The notes under the pieces: generated by a model
What the model saw: the letters and a program-made list of their open reading frames with translations, nothing else
Database searches by the model: none
What the model was told of the DNA's origin: nothing
Translations under genes and position numbers: made by a program
Part shown: piece after piece, positions 31,535 to 33,825 of the stretch
How the letters are laid out: each line of letters starts with the position of its first letter
Position numbering within the stretch: the first letter of the stretch is position 1
NCBI GenBank assembly: GCA_945886445.1
Contig: CAMCZG010000018.1
Coordinates: forward strand, 1-33,825
DNA length: 33,825 nt
Direction: 5' to 3'
From: Bifidobacterium breve
GTDB lineage: Bacteria; Actinomycetota; Acidimicrobiia; Acidimicrobiales; Ilumatobacteraceae

Positions 31535-33139
31535 ATGAGTTCTGCTTGGAACAACGTGGGTGCAGCGGCAAATGCATTAGAAAAAGTTGCAATCAGCAAT
31601 CTCTTCACCCAACAACCCACGCGCACCGAGTTGTTCATGTTCCACGCTGGTGAACTTCTCGTCGATTTCTCACGACAAAAAATAGACGCTGCAGCACTGC
31701 AGGCACTCGTTGCTTTAGCCAAATACTCCGACGTGGAAAACCAACGGAACAAGATGTTTAGTGGTGAGGCCATTAACAACACTGAAGATCGCCCCGTGTT
31801 GCATGTTGCCCTGCGTATGAATGCCGACGAGAGTGTTGTAGTCAGCGGGAAAAATGTTGTTCCTGAAATTCACGCAACATTGCAGCGCATGTCTTATGCA
31901 GCTGAACACATTGCGAGCGGAGCACATTCTGGTGCTACGGGTAAGCCCATCAAACATGTTGTGAATATTGGCATTGGGGGAAGTGACCTCGGGCCGGCAA
32001 TGGCAATGCGGGCACTGATCGCATATGCCGCCACTGGGGTGCAAGCTCATTTCGTGTCGAACGTTGACCCCACAGACTTGGCTCATGTTCTTGCGCACTT
32101 AAACCCGCATGAAACTGCCTTCGTAGTCGCGTCGAAAACTTTCACCACGCAAGAAACCATGGCAAATGCCCATACCGCAATGAAGTGGCTCCAGACCGGA
32201 ATGAATGTTGCCTCGGTGTCGAACCACTATTTTGCGGTGACCGCAAATATTGATGCAGCAGTGCATTTTGGTGTGCCTATGGAAAATATCTTTCCGATGT
32301 GGGATTGGGTGGGTGGGCGTTTCTCACTTGGCTCGGCTATTGGCTTTTCGCTCATGTGTTCCATAGGTGCGCAGCACTTCGGTGACATGTTGCTTGGTAT
32401 GCGCGAAATGGACGAGCACTTCTGCACTGCTGAGTTGCAAGAGAACGTTCCTGTTTTGTTGGCGCTCGTTGGTATTTGGAATCGTAATTTTCTTGGCTGT
32501 GCATCGCAGGCGGTTATTCCATACCTACAAGAACTTGCGCGATTCCCTGCCTATCTTCAGCAATTAGAAATGGAAAGCAACGGCAAGCGCGCAAACCGTG
32601 CTGGGGAGCTAGTTGAACATGCAACCTCGCCAGTGGTGTGGGGGGAACCTGGCACCAACGGTCAGCATGCATTTTTCCAACTGCTACATCAAGGAACCGA
32701 TGTGATTCCGGTTGATTTCATTGGCGCCGCACGAACAACTGCGGCAGGGCTCGATGAGCAAAGTGTTCGTGAGCAACATCAAAAGCTCATGGCAAATATG
32801 TTTGCGCAAGCATCGGCATTGGCCTTTGGCTCACCAGCGCCAACCGATATTCCTTCAGCGCAAGGCGAGCATCGAGTATTTCCCGGCAACCGTCCAAGTA
32901 CCACAATTGTGTTCAATGAGTTAAGCCCACGTGTTCTGGGTCAACTGGTGGCACTTTATGAGCACAAAACATTTGTGCAGGGGTGCATTTGGGGCGTCAA
33001 CAGTTTCGACCAGTGGGGCGTTGAACTGGGCAAAGTGTTGGCCGGCGATGTGCTTGCACATATGGCAAACACATCGCACGACACCACACTCGACCATTCC
33101 ACACGTGTGCTTGTGGAATGGTTTTTAAAAAACTCTTAG
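31535..33139 (+). CDS. pgi: Glucose-6-phosphate isomerase
   Basis: This 534-residue SIS-fold enzyme interconverts glucose-6-phosphate and fructose-6-phosphate in the cytoplasm. Recognisable parts: NIGIGGSDLGPAMAM, FVASKTFTTQETMAN, MWDWVGGRFSLGSAIG, QGTDVIPVDFIG (with the conserved Gln), and the second signature near the C-terminus, FDQWGVELGK (Glu and Lys conserved). The shorter ATG at 31535 is preferred over 31529 because a TAGCGT -10 ends 6 nt before it. The gene is not in an operon with other glycolytic genes. Its stop overlaps the opposed SDR stop by 4 bp. Confidence 0.96.
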   Translation: MSSAWNNVGAAANALEKVAISNLFTQQPTRTELFMFHAGELLVDFSRQKIDAAALQALVALAKYSDVENQRNKMFSGEAINNTEDRPVLHVALRMNADESVVVSGKNVVPEIHATLQRMSYAAEHIASGAHSGATGKPIKHVVNIGIGGSDLGPAMAMRALIAYAATGVQAHFVSNVDPTDLAHVLAHLNPHETAFVVASKTFTTQETMANAHTAMKWLQTGMNVASVSNHYFAVTANIDAAVHFGVPMENIFPMWDWVGGRFSLGSAIGFSLMCSIGAQHFGDMLLGMREMDEHFCTAELQENVPVLLALVGIWNRNFLGCASQAVIPYLQELARFPAYLQQLEMESNGKRANRAGELVEHATSPVVWGEPGTNGQHAFFQLLHQGTDVIPVDFIGAARTTAAGLDEQSVREQHQKLMANMFAQASALAFGSPAPTDIPSAQGEHRVFPGNRPSTTIVFNELSPRVLGQLVALYEHKTFVQGCIWGVNSFDQWGVELGKVLAGDVLAHMANTSHDTTLDHSTRVLVEWFLKNS

Positions 33140-33825
33140 CGAGCAACCATCATTCCTGTTTTTTGGAATGATGCCGACATGCCAGCACCCGAGGTGAGAC
33201 CAGCATCAACAGTGATGTTCTGACCAGTGATGTAGCTGCCGCCATCGCTGAACAAAAAGAGTGCAGTTTCTGCAATGTCGTTGGCGTGTGCTGCACGACC
33301 AAGTGGTGACATGCTGCCAATGCGCTCTGACGCAGTCTTCAAGTCATTCGGGTCGCCAGCAATAACGTGGGCGGTCATACCGGTGGGGATAGAACCAGGA
33401 GCAATGGAGTTGGCGCGAATTTTGAATGCAGCAAGTTCAGATGCTGCACTGCGTGCCAAACCAATAACGCCTGCCTTAGCCATTGCGTATGCGTGTGGCC
33501 CCAAGCCACCTTGAACACCGGCAACCGATGCGGTACCGATGATGCAGCCGCCGTTGCCAGAAGCGATGATGCCACGAGCAGCGTGTTTAAAGGTGACGAA
33601 TACGCCTCGCACGAGAACAGCCATGGTCTTGTCGAAGTCGTCCATTGGGGTGTCGGCAATGGGGCCAACCACGCCAACGATGCCAGCGTTGGCAAATGCA
33701 CTGTCGAGGCGGCCAAATTTGGCGATGCCTGCATCGACTGCAGCTGCAACGTCTGCTTCTTTGGTGACGTCGCACTGGGCGAAAATAGCCTTGTCGCCAA
33801 GTGACTTGGCAACGGCCTCGCCACG
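33136..33825 (-). CDS. SDR-family oxidoreductase (N-terminus beyond the right edge)
   Basis: The minus-strand frame is open to the window edge, giving about 229 residues of a classical SDR. Visible: IFAQCDVTKE (Asp near the adenine), FANAG (the N-A-G motif), the Ser in GTASVAGVQGGLGPHAYAM, catalytic Tyr and Lys in YAMAKAG, and IAPGSIPTGM. The Rossmann glycine motif lies outside. The late GGSYITGQNITVDAG segment is typical of ketoacyl-reductase or glucose-dehydrogenase-like SDRs; substrate is unknown. An ATG at 33672 inside the frame would cut off the NAG motif and is rejected as start. It converges on pgi with overlapping stop codons. Confidence 0.85.
   Translation of the reverse strand, partial: RGEAVAKSLGDKAIFAQCDVTKEADVAAAVDAGIAKFGRLDSAFANAGIVGVVGPIADTPMDDFDKTMAVLVRGVFVTFKHAARGIIASGNGGCIIGTASVAGVQGGLGPHAYAMAKAGVIGLARSAASELAAFKIRANSIAPGSIPTGMTAHVIAGDPNDLKTASERIGSMSPLGRAAHANDIAETALFLFSDGGSYITGQNITVDAGLTSGAGMSASFQKTGMMVAR

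Overview
The window looks like chromosomal DNA of an actinobacterium with moderate GC, most likely Acidimicrobiia (Ilumatobacter or freshwater acIV-like). This assignment is an inference from gene content: a 28-residue actinobacterial bL37-like ribosomal protein, an F420-type LLM oxidoreductase, an Ltp-type thiolase with a DUF35 partner, Ser/Thr/Pro-rich linkers in exported proteins, and many genes that appear to be leaderless. Coding density is very high. I see no insertion sequence, phage gene, integrase, CRISPR array or rRNA; one tRNA-Leu(UAA) is present.

Layout. 1-2445: end of a secreted nuclease-like gene, bL37, a VOC-fold protein, an opposed Fe-S PD-(D/E)XK nuclease, a small conserved-looking protein and tRNA-Leu. 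2459-9272: an LLM oxidoreductase/secreted lipase pair (-), an M20 peptidase (+), a type-II ArgG (-), a 77-residue protein translationally coupled to a Rieske oxygenase (-), and a small membrane protein (-). 9347-12069: a family-2 glycosyltransferase, an L,D-transpeptidase and an alpha/beta hydrolase. 12233-15961: AcoA/AcoB-like E1 subunits, an opposed DUF305 gene, a free-standing 76-residue lipoyl domain and an SDR. 15966-24942: an acyl-CoA dehydrogenase (-), then a + strand lipid-CoA block of BioY, acyl-CoA ligase, two crotonases, P450, TetR, DUF35 and Ltp-type thiolase. 24947-29743: RarD-like transporter and nitroreductase (-) diverging from an acyl-CoA mutase large subunit, an APH-like kinase and a DUF6285-like protein. 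29740-33825: an NTF2-like protein diverging from a solute-binding lipoprotein, glucose-6-phosphate isomerase, and an SDR cut by the right edge.

How the genes work together. The 15.9-25 kb block plus the mutase suggests CoA-ester catabolism (activation, dehydrogenation, hydration, hydroxylation, C-C cleavage, rearrangement) of a branched or terpenoid/steroid-like substrate; the substrate cannot be read from sequence. The E1 pair with a stand-alone lipoyl protein, an SDR and a nearby alpha/beta hydrolase resembles a split acetoin-dehydrogenase system. Two features recur. A TAGnnT-type -10 hexamer lies 5-10 nt before many start codons (leaderless transcripts), and twice a symmetric TAnnnTA box seems to drive divergent genes. 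Every convergent junction is 13 bp or less, or overlaps. I found no obviously new mobile or defence system. The best candidates for undescribed biology are the Rieske-coupled small protein, the split dehydrogenase, and the thiolase/DUF35 pair with altered key residues.
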